The position numbers and the translations under genes are program-made. A stretch of DNA of 64,000 nucleotides from RYN-230 sp963813975 (GTDB taxonomy: Bacteria > Actinomycetota > Actinomycetes > Streptosporangiales > Streptosporangiaceae). The notes below the pieces were generated by a model, which had not been told where the DNA came from, did no database searches, and saw only the letters and a program-made list of their open reading frames with translations. Of the stretch, positions 26,223 through 40,127 are shown piece after piece. How positions within the stretch are numbered: position 1 is the stretch's first letter; every line of letters starts with the position of its first letter. The stretch lies in contig CAWFAP010000006.1 of NCBI GenBank assembly GCA_963813975.1, forward strand, positions 2,232,001-2,296,000, written 5' to 3'.

Positions 26223-28206
26223 TCAGGCACCGTCCGCGCCAGCGTCCTCCCGATCCTCGTCGTCCCCGCCGGCGTCGTCCTCATCCTCGTCATCCTCGTC
26301 GTCCAGGTCGTCGATGACGACGTCGTCGAGCTCATCGAAACGCTCCGCGGCATTGGTCTCCTCGTCGCGATCCGTGGCCGCGGCCCGGGCGAACCATTCC
26401 CGGGCCTGCTCGGTCCGCCCCGCGTCCAGCAACGCGTCCGCGTAGGCGTAGAACAGCCGGGCCGACCAGGGCCGCATGCGGCGTTCCTTGAGCTCGGGGA
26501 GCTGGAGAGCCACCACGGCGGCCTCGGCAAGCCCCTGGTCCCGGCGGATGCCTGACTCCACGATGTGCAGCTCGACCTCGGTCGCACGGTCCAGCGTGAA
26601 CTTCGCGGACTCGGCGATCACGCCCAGCGCCCGGTCTATCCGGCCCAGGGCTCGCTCGGAGTCGGCCAGCATCGGCAGGTAGCTGGTCCGGCCGGTGAGC
26701 CGGCGGGCGGCCCGCAGCTCGGCGAGCGCCTCAGCCCAGTGCCCGGCCCGGTAGGCGGCGATGCCGGTGGTCTCGCGGACAATGCCGACCCGGGCCGCCA
26801 GCCGCCGGGCCTCCAGCGCGTGCTGGTAACCGGCCTCGGGGTCGTCGGCCAGGCTGGCGGCGAGCAGCCGCCGGCCCACGGCCGAGGCCAGGTCGCCCGG
26901 CAGTGTCCGCAGCTCGGCAGCGGCCGCGGGGTCGAGCTGGTTCTCGTTGATGCTGGCCGGGATCTCGGGCAGGCTGCCCGTCCTGGCCGGCCCGGACCGG
27001 GGGCGCGTGGGCTCGTAGGGAGCCGGACCGCGCGAGGGACTCGTGCTGCGCCGGAGGCGAGTGCCTCGGGAGTACTCTCCGCCCCGCGGACTGGGACGGC
27101 GCTCTGGGCCCTGGGTGCGGGATCCACTGCGGCCCGGAGCCGGGCCGCGCCGGGCCGGGGGCCGGTCGCCGAAGGAGCCGGGGCGGCCTGGGGACGAGCC
27201 GGGCCGGCGCGATCCCGGGGTCCGGGCGTCCTCCCCCTCGCCAGCCTGGCGGCCAGCAGAGGCGGGACCAGTGTCCTGCCGGCCGAACCGGGCGGCCTGA
27301 AGCAGGCCGTCCTGAGGCTGGCCGTCCTGAGGCTGGCCGTCCTGAGGCTGGCCGTCCGCCTCGGAACGATGGCCGCTGACCCCGCTCGGTGTCGCCCTCC
27401 CGTCCTGCCCGGTACGGCGTGCCCCGGCCGCCTGGGCCATCTTCGCGGGCGCTGCTGCCGCGGGGGCGGGCTGCGCGCGGCCCGCTGCCGCGGGGGCTGT
27501 CGCTGGGAGTACGGTCGCCGTACGCACGGTCGCGGCCAGGCCGGGTGCTGTAGCCGGCCGAGCGGGCGGTTCCGCCCGCGGAGGGCCCCCGGGATGCTCC
27601 CTGGCTGGCCCGGGAGGTGTCGCTGCGGGACGAGCCAGGCCGGCTGCCCCGAGGGGTTCCCGTAGCCCGTGGCGCGCTGGTGCCTCCCGCGGCACCCGTT
27701 CCGCGTGACGCACCGGGGCCACGGGCGCTGCCCGTGCCCCGCGAGGCTCCTGCCCCCCGGGCAGCTCCGGCCGGAGTGCTCCGCCCGGAGCTGCTTCCGC
27801 CAGGACTGCCGTAACGCGGGCCGCCGGTACCCTGCGCCCGCGAACTGGCGGCACCCGGGCCGCGCCGCCCGGGCGCGCCATCCCGCGCGCTGCCGGACGT
27901 GCTGGGCCGCCGGGCCGTGCTCCCAGCCCGGCCTCCAGAGGTGCCGCTGGCCCGGCCTCCCCCGGTACCGCCGGTACGCCCGGCGGCGCTGCTGCCAGAA
28001 CGCCCCGTGCCGGTACCGCCCGATCGCCCGGCCCCGCTACCGCCGGGCCGGCCCGTGCTGGCACCGCTGGCGCGGCCCGCACCAGCGCGATTACGATCGG
28101 CGCCGCCGCCTGAGCGGCCCTGGCCCCGCGGCGCGCCCGCAGCCCGGTTCTGACCGCGCCCCGCGCCGCCGGAGCGGCCGCCGCCCTGGCCCTGCTCGCC
28201 TGCCAC
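26223..28206 (-). CDS. Gly/Arg/Ser-rich TPR protein with an apparent frameshift
   Basis: The N-terminal frame starts GTG 28204-28206 (GGAGA 8 bases upstream) as MAGEQGQGGGRSGGAGRGQ and continues about 290 residues of Gly/Ser/Arg-rich, RNA-binding-like low complexity. Near 27300-27356, a run of 15-bp tandem repeats ((R)PASG in this frame), it must change frame to reach LPEIPASINENQLDPAAAAELRTLPGDLAS and about four TPR helices (YQHALEARRLAARVG, YRAGHWAEALAELRAARRLTG, LFYAYADALLDAGRTEQAREWFARAA). It ends in a run of Asp/Glu (about 30 acidic residues). Such basic-N-terminus/TPR/acidic-tail proteins are common in actinomycetes; function unknown. The frame also stays open upstream to 28340 in the TPR phase, but that part has no ribosome site and runs into the rrn terminator. 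Frameshift or assembly error remains open. Confidence 0.65.
27306..27356 (-). repeat. 15-bp tandem repeat, 3.4 copies, inside the TPR gene
   Basis: Unit GCCGTCCTGAGGCTG at 27306, 27321 and 27336, then a partial copy. It encodes RPASG or DGQPQ pentapeptides depending on frame. Slippage here would keep phase, so the frameshift must come from a single-base change near it. Confidence 0.8.
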
Positions 28207-28305
28207 GCTGTTCTCCGCTCTTCGTGATGGCCATCATGGCTCAGCGCCTCACCGGGCGCCGCACCGGGTACGCAAACCCGACCGGAACCTGAGGCCCGGA
28301 CAACG

Positions 28306-28343
28306 CAGTTGAGGCCGCTCCCAACCGGGAGCGGCCTCAACTG
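28306..28343 (-). terminator. rrn operon terminator hairpin
   Basis: Perfect 17-bp stem (28306-28322 with 28327-28343) and AACC loop, 7 bases after the 5S gene on the minus strand. The U-tract is weak (CGTTGTCC), as is usual for high-GC actinobacterial terminators. Confidence 0.85.
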
Positions 28344-28349
28344 AAGATG

Positions 28350-28467
28350 TCCGGCGGCGTCCTACTCTCCCACGCGGTCCCCCACGCAGTACCATCGGCG
28401 CTGAAGGGCTTAACTTCCGGGTTCGGAATGGAACCGGGTGTTTCCCCTTCGCCATGGCCACCGAAAC
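28350..28467 (-). rRNA. rrf: 5S ribosomal RNA
   Basis: Minus-strand sequence starts GTTTCGGTGGCCATGGCG, contains the conserved CCATTCCGAACCCGGAAG and CGCCGATGGTACTGC, and ends GAGAGTAGGACGCCGCCGG. About 118 nt, standard length. Ends are set by homology and may be off by a few bases. Confidence 0.95.
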
Positions 28468-28577
28468 ACTATGGAGATGTGTGGACCGTACCGGCCGGGT
28501 ATGAATCCCAGCCGGTCACGGCACCGACCGCACCTCGGGAACCGCACAGTGGACGCGAAACACACAAAGAATGTAGA

Positions 28578-33648
<5,071 letters not shown>

Positions 33649-33846
33649 TGTCTATATGCAACCGCCTGCCTGTATGGCACCACGAGGGTGCCAGGCGTGG
33701 CGGGAGCTGACAAAGGAGTGCTTCGTCCGGCTGGCTTACGCCACCCATGGAAGCGATCTGGCTAATCCGTTAGTGAAGTACTGAACCGTTGCCGGTCAGA
33801 CCCCACTGACGGGGGTTTTAGTGCATGTGCACTGGCTTTTAGCACG

Positions 33847-33862
33847 CTGTTGAGTTCTCAAG
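33847..33862 (-). promoter_or_regulatory. boxA-like antitermination element in 16S leader
   Basis: CTTGAGAACTCAACAG on the minus strand, about 200 bases before the 16S 5' end; a near copy lies in the 16S-23S spacer. Confidence 0.65.
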
Positions 33863-33916
33863 GAGCGGACGCACACCATCGTCAGGCCTTCGCCTTAACT
33901 CCGGGGCAACCCTTCT

Positions 33917-33945
33917 AACTTACCTGCACGTTCCCGGGCTGTCAA
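33917..33945 (-). promoter_or_regulatory. rrn promoter, proximal
   Basis: On the minus strand TTGACA (33940-33945), 17-base spacer, TAAGTT (33917-33922). A perfect -35 and good -10 for the principal sigma factor, about 270 bases before 16S. Confidence 0.85.
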
Positions 33946-34075
33946 GTTCCTGTCACCAGGAAATTTTGACTGAGCTTGTGGGCTCGGGCCCCGCACCGTG
34001 CTTACTGCTTCAGCTTACTGCGGTTCGGGACCACCCGTGTCCGGGCTCCGTCCCGCAGTCGGCCAGTTCGAGTTC

Positions 34076-34091
34076 ATCATCAGCTGATGAT
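34076..34091. promoter_or_regulatory. 16-bp perfect palindrome between the two rrn promoters
   Basis: ATCATCAGCTGATGAT, centred between the proximal and distal promoters. It has the form of a dimeric regulator site; no regulator can be named. Confidence 0.5.
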
Positions 34092-34165
34092 CACCGCGTC
34101 CCGGCTTTTGCCGTCCCCCGGGACCGTCCGCCAGCGGCGTTCCGGTTTCCCTTGGGGCAGGTAGA

Positions 34166-34194
34166 ACACTAAGCAGCAAAGCGGTTCCCGTCAA
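34166..34194 (-). promoter_or_regulatory. rrn promoter, distal
   Basis: TTGACG (34189-34194), 17-base spacer, TAGTGT (34166-34171) on the minus strand. Tandem rrn promoters are usual in actinobacteria. Confidence 0.8.
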
Positions 34195-34599
34195 ATCGGA
34201 GGCCGGCCTGTCCGGCCCTCCCCCAGTGACCTGCGCTGGAGGGATTTACGCCACCGCCCGGCCACCCGCCGGACATCCCGAGGAGCTCTCAGGCCGCCTC
34301 TGGGCGCCGTGCAGTGAGGTTTGCAACGGCCGGGCGGCGGGCAAAATTCCGCGCCGCACAGGGGACTTCAGGAGCCTCGGCCGCGCCGCGCGATGACGCA
34401 GCCGTGCGGGATATCCCAGGGCGACTGGACGGCCCGGCCGTGATCCCGGCCCGCGGTAGCCGCCGGGAGGATCGGGCGCGCCCGGCACCGATCCGGACCC
34501 GACGCCATCAGGAAGCCCGGTGCGCTCGAGCGGTGACCCAGGCCTCAGAAGGTACAGCCGCGCGCACGCGGCCCGGGCCGCCGAGGATCTTCAGAAGAA
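34195..34599. other. gene-free stretch between rrn promoters and tyrS stop
   Basis: About 405 bases. Plus-strand frames here are Arg/Ala-rich without ribosome sites. No terminator with a U-tract is evident after tyrS. Confidence 0.4.
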
Positions 34600-35949
34600 T
34601 CAGCCACGCTCGACCGTGACCCCGGCAACCGTGCGCTTGCCCCGGCGGAGCACCAGGAACCGGCCGTGCAGCAGGTCCGCCTGGCCCGGCCGGGCGTCCG
34701 GCTCGGTCACCTTGGCGTTGTTCAGGTAGGCACCGCCCGCGGCGATGACCCGGCGTGCCGCGGACTTGCTGCGCTCAATGCCGATGACCGCCATCAGGTC
34801 GGCGACCGACGGCAGTTCGGCCAGGGATTCCACGACAAGCGGCGGCTCGTCGCGCTGGCTGGGGGCGGCGGAGCTGACCGCGAAGAGTGCTCCCCTGCGG
34901 ACCACCCTCAGGTGCGGGACTTCATCGAGGGCCGCGCCCAGCGTCTGCTCGTCGAGGTCAGCGAGATCCCCCTGGCCGAACAGGGCGCGGCTGGCGGCGA
35001 TCGCCTTCCGGGTCTCGTCCGCGCCGTGGACCAGGTTGGTCATCTCCTCGGCCAGGGCGCGCTGCCCGATCCGGGCCGCGGGCTTGTCCCTCGTCTCCTG
35101 CTCCAGTGCCTCGATCTCCTCGCGGGACCGGAAGCTGAACACGCGGAGCAGGCCGGGCACCTCCTCGTCGGCCCGGTTCAGCCAGAACTGGTAGAACGCG
35201 TACGGGCTCATCAGGTCCGGGCTGATCCAGACGGCCCCGCCCTCAGTCTTCCCGTACTTGGTCCCGTCCGGCTTGGTGATCAGCGGGGTGGACAGGGCAT
35301 GCGCGGTCGCGCCTTCCACCCGGCGGATCAGGTCGGCCCCGGAGACCAGGTTGCCCCACTGGTCACTGCCGCCCAGCTGCAGCGTGCAGCCGAGCCGCCG
35401 GTACAGCTCGAGGAAGTCGTTAGCCTGCAGGATCTGGTAGCTGAACTCGGTGTAGCTGATCCCGCCCGCTTCCAGCCGGGCCCGGACTGACTCCCGGCTG
35501 AGCATCTGGTTGACCGGGAAGTGCTTGCCGACGTCGCGGAGGAACTCCAGAGCGGAGAGCGGCTCAGTCCAGTCCAGGTTGCTCACGACCAGCGCGCCGT
35601 CCTGGGCGCCGGTCAAGTCCAGGAACCGGGATACCTCGCCGCGGATCCGCTCCACCCACCCGGCCACCACCTCGCGCGGGTTGAGGACCCGCTCGGCCGA
35701 CTTGCCGCTGGGGTCCCCGATGAGCCCGGTGGCCCCGCCCACGACGGCAATGGGCCGGTGACCGGCCAGCTGCATACGGCGCATCGTCAGCAGCAGCATC
35801 AGGTGACCAATGTGCAACCCAGGTGCGGTGGGGTCGAAGCCGGCGTAGAACGTGACCGGTCCCGAGTCCAGTGCCTTGCGAAGTTCGTCAAGGTCGGTGG
35901 ACTGCGCGATCAGCCCGCGCCAGCTCAGTTCGTCGATGATGTCGGTCAC
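34600..35949 (-). CDS. tyrS: tyrosyl-tRNA synthetase
   Basis: Class I synthetase charging tRNA-Tyr. In 449 residues: the GFDPTAPGLHIGH signature (HIGH at 46-49), the tyrosine pocket YQILQANDF and QLGGSDQWGN, the second signature KYGKT (231-235, the KMSKS equivalent), and a C-terminal S4 RNA-binding domain (SKSAARRVIAAGGAYLNNAKVTE). GTG 35947-35949 starts it with VTDIIDELSWRGLI, the actinobacterial N-terminus, and overlaps the mpg stop by four bases (GTGA). It is the last gene of the argH-mpg-tyrS run before the rrn operon. Confidence 0.97.
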   Translation of the reverse strand: MTDIIDELSWRGLIAQSTDLDELRKALDSGPVTFYAGFDPTAPGLHIGHLMLLLTMRRMQLAGHRPIAVVGGATGLIGDPSGKSAERVLNPREVVAGWVERIRGEVSRFLDLTGAQDGALVVSNLDWTEPLSALEFLRDVGKHFPVNQMLSRESVRARLEAGGISYTEFSYQILQANDFLELYRRLGCTLQLGGSDQWGNLVSGADLIRRVEGATAHALSTPLITKPDGTKYGKTEGGAVWISPDLMSPYAFYQFWLNRADEEVPGLLRVFSFRSREEIEALEQETRDKPAARIGQRALAEEMTNLVHGADETRKAIAASRALFGQGDLADLDEQTLGAALDEVPHLRVVRRGALFAVSSAAPSQRDEPPLVVESLAELPSVADLMAVIGIERSKSAARRVIAAGGAYLNNAKVTEPDARPGQADLLHGRFLVLRRGKRTVAGVTVERG

Positions 35950-36728
35950 CGGCCTATGGTGCCACCTTCCGCGGCCGGGGGTGAAACTGGTTTCGGCCTG
36001 GTCCGCGGCACGTAGGGCCGGTAGCTGGACACCGTGGGATCTCCGGTCAGCCAGAACCGCCAGGCCCGGTCGGCGGCGCTGCTCACGCCGACCCGCGGCC
36101 CCCGGCTGATCTGGCCGGGTGTCCCCACCGGGAGTCCCGCGCGCACCCGTAGCGGGGAGGTGGGATCGCATGCGTCCGCGCCGTTCTGGGCACGGTCGAT
36201 GCCGAGGGCCTGGCACAGCCGGGCCGGACCACGGGCAAGGTCCCGGTCGGGCACGCGCGCCGCGGGGCGGCCCGCCAGCCGCCGGGCGGCCGCGAGCGGC
36301 GCCCCCTCGATGATCCGGCCCGCCCGCAGCAGCACCGCAGTAGCCGTGCCTTCCGGCCCGCAGACCAGGTTGACGCAGAAGTGCATGCCATAGGTGAAGT
36401 ACACGTAGGTGTGCCCGGGCGGCCCGAACATCACCGCGTTGCGCGCGGTGCGTCCGCGGTAGGAGTGCGAGGCCGGGTCCGCGCTCCCCTCGTACGCCTC
36501 GACCTCGGTGAGCTCCACGGCGACCAGCCCCTCGGCGGTCTGATGTTCCAGCACGCAGCCGAGCAGCCGGGGCGCCACCTGCAGCGAGGGGCCCGCGAAG
36601 AACTCACGCGGCAGCAGCGCCGGGCCCCTCCCCGGCGAGCCCGATTGCGGCCGGCCCGCTCCAGGTGGGCCCGTCCTCCCCGGACTCAGCCCGGCGGGCG
36701 GGCGCGGGCCGGTCAGCGGGCCGCCCAC
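35946..36728 (-). CDS. mpg: 3-methyladenine DNA glycosylase (AAG/MPG family)
   Basis: Base-excision repair glycosylase removing alkylated purines. The core reads LPREFFAGPSLQVAPRLLGCVL, VELTEVEAYEGSADPASHSYRGRTARNAVMFGPPGHTYVYFTYGMHFCVNLVC; landmarks are Glu in VEAYEG (catalytic) and the YVYFTYGMH strand. It continues with LARGPARLCQALGID and ends PTVSSYRPYVPRTRP. The first 35 residues are a Pro/Gly-rich extension. GTG 36726-36728 overlaps the argH 3' end by 16 bases; a start nearer LLPREFF is possible. The mpg-tyrS order matches Rv1688-Rv1689. Confidence 0.92.
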   Translation of the reverse strand: MGGPLTGPRPPAGLSPGRTGPPGAGRPQSGSPGRGPALLPREFFAGPSLQVAPRLLGCVLEHQTAEGLVAVELTEVEAYEGSADPASHSYRGRTARNAVMFGPPGHTYVYFTYGMHFCVNLVCGPEGTATAVLLRAGRIIEGAPLAAARRLAGRPAARVPDRDLARGPARLCQALGIDRAQNGADACDPTSPLRVRAGLPVGTPGQISRGPRVGVSSAADRAWRFWLTGDPTVSSYRPYVPRTRPKPVSPPAAEGGTIGR

Positions 36729-38161
36729 GCGGCGTGCTCATCCACTACCGTGCGCAGCGCCGCCAGCTGTTCGGCCACCCGCTCCGGGGCGGTCCCGCCG
36801 GGGGCGCGGCGGGCGGCCAGCGCGCCCTGCACCGACAGCACCTCGCGGATGTCCGGGGTGAGGTAGTCGGAGATCTTGGCCAGGTCCTCGTCGCTCACGT
36901 CGGGCAGGTCGCAGTCGTGCACCTGGCACCACACCACCAGGTGCCCCACCACCTCGTGCGCGTCACGGAACGGGACGCCCCGGCGGACCAGCAGCTCAGC
37001 CAGGTCAGTGGCCAGCGCGAACCCGGTGCTGGCCCCGGCGGCCAGCCGCTGCGGGCGGATCTGCAGCGTGCTGACCAGGCCGGCCAGCGCGGGCAGCACG
37101 ACCAGCAGCGTGTCCACCGCGTCGAACACGGGTTCCTTGTCCTCCTGCAGGTCGCGGTTGTAGCTGAGCGGCAGGCCCTTCAGCGTGGTGAGCAGGCCGG
37201 TGAGGCCGCCGATGAGCCGGCCCGCCTTGCCCCGGGCCAGCTCGGCGACGTCCGGGTTCTTCTTCTGCGGCATGATCGACGAGCCGGTCGCGTAGGCGTC
37301 GTCGATCTCGACCCAGCCGAACTCGGACGTGGACCAGAGCACGATCTCCTCGCCGAGCCGGGACAGGTGCACCCCGAGCAGCGCCGCATCGAAGCAGAAC
37401 TCGGCCGCAAAGTCCCGGTCGCTCACCGCGTCCATGGAGTTCTCCGCGGCCCGGTCGAAGCCCAGCTCGGCCGCGACCGCCTCGGGGTCCAGCGGCAGCG
37501 AGGACCCGGCCAGCGCGCCGGCGCCCAGCGGGGACACCGCGGCCCGCTTGTCCCAGTCCCGCAGCCTGCTCACGTCCCGGGCGAAGGCCTGGGCGTGGGC
37601 GAGCAGCTGGTGGGCGAACACGACCGGCTGGGCGTGCTGCAGGTGCGTCATCCCGGGCGCCGGGGTGTCCACGTGCTCCGCGGCCTGGGCGAGCAGGGCC
37701 GTCTCGAGTTCGGCCAGGCGTGACACCATCCGCCGGACGTGATCGCGCAGGTACATCCGCAAGTCGGTGGCGACCTGGTCGTTGCGGCTCCGGCCGGCCC
37801 GCAGCTTGCCGCCGAGGGAGCCGACCCGCTCGAGCAGGCCCCGCTCCAGCGCGGTGTGCACGTCCTCGTCCGCGACCGTGGGCCGGAACCGGCCCTCGCG
37901 GCAGGCCTCGTCCAGGTCATCCAGCGCGGCCAGCAGCCGGCAGGCCTCGCCGTCGTCCAGCAGCCCGGCCCGGTGCAGCACCCTGGTGTGGGCCCGGGAG
38001 GCGAGCAGGTCATAGGGGGCCAGCCGCCAGTCGAACTGGACACTGACTGACAGCCGGGCCAGCGCCTCGGCGGGGCTGGATCCGAACCGTCCGCCCCACA
38101 GTCTGGTCGGCGTGCGTTCCGCCGGTATCTGCTCCTCGGGCGTCTGCTCGTCGGCGGCCAC
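36713..38161 (-). CDS. argH: argininosuccinate lyase
   Basis: Last enzyme of arginine synthesis: splits argininosuccinate into arginine and fumarate. 482 residues of the fumarase/aspartase superfamily with HLQHAQ (173-178) and the signature GSSIMPQKKNP (293-303), which carries the catalytic Ser on its mobile loop. The N-terminal RLWGGRF is the family start after about 18 extra residues. GTG 38159-38161 has GAGAGGA about 5 bases upstream. It is separated from argR by a 445-base gap that holds an argG remnant. Confidence 0.97.
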   Translation of the reverse strand: MAADEQTPEEQIPAERTPTRLWGGRFGSSPAEALARLSVSVQFDWRLAPYDLLASRAHTRVLHRAGLLDDGEACRLLAALDDLDEACREGRFRPTVADEDVHTALERGLLERVGSLGGKLRAGRSRNDQVATDLRMYLRDHVRRMVSRLAELETALLAQAAEHVDTPAPGMTHLQHAQPVVFAHQLLAHAQAFARDVSRLRDWDKRAAVSPLGAGALAGSSLPLDPEAVAAELGFDRAAENSMDAVSDRDFAAEFCFDAALLGVHLSRLGEEIVLWSTSEFGWVEIDDAYATGSSIMPQKKNPDVAELARGKAGRLIGGLTGLLTTLKGLPLSYNRDLQEDKEPVFDAVDTLLVVLPALAGLVSTLQIRPQRLAAGASTGFALATDLAELLVRRGVPFRDAHEVVGHLVVWCQVHDCDLPDVSDEDLAKISDYLTPDIREVLSVQGALAARRAPGGTAPERVAEQLAALRTVVDEHAAWAAR

Positions 38162-38289
38162 TACGGTCCTCTCCTGGGTGCGGGCCCCACGGCCCGGTTT
38201 TCGTTATCTGCCTTCTTGTTACCTCAGCCCGGGAGCGGCGGGATCCCGGACCGCGGCCTCAGCCGGAGCGCGGCAGCCGGCCGCTGCGG

Positions 38290-38578
38290 CGTCCCGCGGG
38301 ACCGCGATCTTGCTGGGCAGGCCCCAATAGTTCCACAAAGCGGTTGGCCACCGGCTGGCCAAACGGGTCACCAGTGCCGTCGGCGGCGAGCTTGTAGCCG
38401 TGCAGCGAGACGGGGCTGCGCCGGCCGGTGACACCGCGCCCGCCGCGGCTTCAGCCGGACGTCCCCGGCTGCGTACCTGGACGCGTCGTCGGGAACACGT
38501 CGGCGCGCCCCTGAGCGGGAGAACCACAGGCCGTCGCAGATCAGCCCGGTCCAGCGCTGCCCGGCCAGGCGCTTGAAC
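38290..38578 (-). pseudogene. argG: decayed C-terminal end of argininosuccinate synthase (argG)
   Basis: In minus-strand frames the gap between argR and argH reads RWTGLICDGLWFS, then after a shift VTGRRSPVSLHGYKLAADG and GDPFGQPVANRFVEL, then after one inserted base WGLPSKIAVPRD. These match the ArgG C-terminus in order (YDGLWFSP; VTGRRS..SLY; TGDTFDQ..A.GFVELWGLPSKIAA). At least two frameshifts and the loss of the N-terminal three-quarters make it a pseudogene. An intact argG must lie elsewhere, or the strain depends on arginine. Confidence 0.85.
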
Positions 38579-38606
38579 CGGGCCCCGCGTCCCGGACCCG
38601 CATGGG

Positions 38607-39203
38607 CTAGTTCCTCCGCTCCGCGATCCGCAGCAGGGTCGCGGCCACGTCGCCGCCGCCGTCCGGCTCGCGGGTGATGACCAGCACCGTGTCGTCACCG
38701 GCCACGGTGCCGAGGATCGAGGACCAGGCGGCGTGGTCGACAGCTGAGGCGAGGAACTGGGCCGCGCCCGCCGGGGTCCGCAGCACGACCAGGTTGGCGC
38801 TGGCCTCCGCGCTGAGCAGGAACTCGGCGGCGATACGGGCCAGCCGCCCGGACGGGTCGCGGTCCGTGCCGCCCTCTGCGGCCCGGCTTCCGGCCCCGGC
38901 CAGCCGGTCCGGCCCGCCGCGGCTGCCGAGCAGGGTGGACAGGCCCCCGGCCAGCCCACCGGGACGTGAGCCGGGGCCGCCCGGCTCCTCCGGCAGCGCG
39001 TACACCAGCGCCCCGTCCGGCCCGCGCAGCCGCACCGCGCCGAGCTCGTCCAGGTCGCGGGACAGGGTGGCCTGGGCGACGTGCACCCCGCGCTCGGCGA
39101 GCAGCTCCGAGAGTTCCTCCTGGGACCGGACCGCGGTCCGGGTCAGGATGCCGACGATCTGGGCCTGCCGCGCGGTCTTGGTGACCGGGCTCACGGCCGT
39201 CAT
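38607..39203 (-). CDS. argR: arginine repressor
   Basis: Hexameric arginine-sensing regulator. The 198 residues include an N-terminal winged helix (KTARQAQIVGILTRTAVRSQEELSELL, recognition part VAQATLSRDLDELGAVR) and a C-terminal arginine-binding and oligomerisation domain with ILGTVAGDDTVLVITR, in which the GDDT motif binds arginine. Between them is an unusually long Gly/Pro/Arg-rich linker (about residues 72-118) compared with the 150-170 residues usual for ArgR. ATG 39201-39203 overlaps the argF stop by four bases (ATGA). It probably acts on the boxes upstream of argC. Confidence 0.95.
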   Translation of the reverse strand: MTAVSPVTKTARQAQIVGILTRTAVRSQEELSELLAERGVHVAQATLSRDLDELGAVRLRGPDGALVYALPEEPGGPGSRPGGLAGGLSTLLGSRGGPDRLAGAGSRAAEGGTDRDPSGRLARIAAEFLLSAEASANLVVLRTPAGAAQFLASAVDHAAWSSILGTVAGDDTVLVITREPDGGGDVAATLLRIAERRN

Positions 39204-40126
39204 GAGCCCTGCTCCAGCAGCCAGGCCAGCAGCGCCTTCTGCGCGTGCAGCCGGTTTTCCGCCTCGTCCCAGACGACGGACCGCGGCCCGTCCAGCACGG
39301 TCGCGGTGATCTCCTCGCCGCGGTGCGCAGGCAGGCAGTGCAGCACGACGCAGCCGGGACGGGCCAGGCCCAGCTTCTCCTCGTCCAGCCGGTACGGCGC
39401 GAGCAGCGCGGACCGGCCGGCTTCCTGGCCTTCCTGGCCCATGGACGTCCACACGTCGGTGGCCAGCGCGTCAGCGTCGGCGCAGGCCGTCTTGGCCGCG
39501 CCCGTCACCTCGACCGCGCCGCCGGTCCGCGCCGCGATGGCCCGCGCGTCGGCGACCACCGCGGGGTCGGGGCGGTACTCCTGCGGGGACGCGATCCGCA
39601 CCCGCATCCCGGCGGTCACCCCGCCCAGCAGGTAGGAGTGCGCCATGTTGCTGGCCCCGTCGCCGAGGAAGGTGAGGGTCAGCCCGGCCAGCCGGCCGTG
39701 GGCCTCCCGGACCGTCTGCAGGTCGGCGAGGATCTGGCAGGGGTGGAAGGCGTCGGTCAGCCCGTTGATCACCGGGACGGTGCTCGCCGACGCCATCTCG
39801 GCCACCCGGTCCTGGCCGAACGTGCGCCACACGATCGCGGCCACCTGCCGGCTGAGCACCCGGGCGGTATCGGCGATCGGCTCCCCGCGGCCGAGCTGCG
39901 ACGACTGCGCGTCGACCAGCAGCGGATGCCCGCCCAGCTCCGCGATTCCGACCGAAAACGAAATTCTGGTCCGGGTGGATGGCTTGTCGAACAGGACGGC
40001 CACGGTGCGGGGCCCGGCGAGCGGCCGGTACCCGAACCGGTCCGCCTTCATCGCGTCGGCCCGGTCAAGCACCTCGGCCTGGTCCGCGGGGCCGAGGTCG
40101 TCGTCGCGCAGGAAGTGGCGGGGCAT
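39200..40126 (-). CDS. argF: ornithine carbamoyltransferase
   Basis: Makes citrulline from ornithine and carbamoyl phosphate. 308 residues with the carbamoyl-phosphate motif STRTR at 50-54, HPCQILADL, the ornithine loop DVWTSMGQE and HCLPAHR at 263-269, the catalytic Cys motif. The start ATG 40124-40126 lies one base after the argD stop (TGAcATG), so it is translationally coupled. Confidence 0.97.
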   Translation of the reverse strand: MPRHFLRDDDLGPADQAEVLDRADAMKADRFGYRPLAGPRTVAVLFDKPSTRTRISFSVGIAELGGHPLLVDAQSSQLGRGEPIADTARVLSRQVAAIVWRTFGQDRVAEMASASTVPVINGLTDAFHPCQILADLQTVREAHGRLAGLTLTFLGDGASNMAHSYLLGGVTAGMRVRIASPQEYRPDPAVVADARAIAARTGGAVEVTGAAKTACADADALATDVWTSMGQEGQEAGRSALLAPYRLDEEKLGLARPGCVVLHCLPAHRGEEITATVLDGPRSVVWDEAENRLHAQKALLAWLLEQGS

Positions 40127-40127
40127 G

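Noticed and set aside
28206..28340. Upstream extension of the TPR gene to 28340
   Set aside because: It would start within the rrn terminator hairpin and has no ribosome site; the GTG at 28204-28206 in the other frame has one.
34250..34600. tRNA gene between rrn promoter and tyrS, or in the 16S-23S spacer
   Set aside because: No cloverleaf with TTCRA and acceptor stem could be found in either region.
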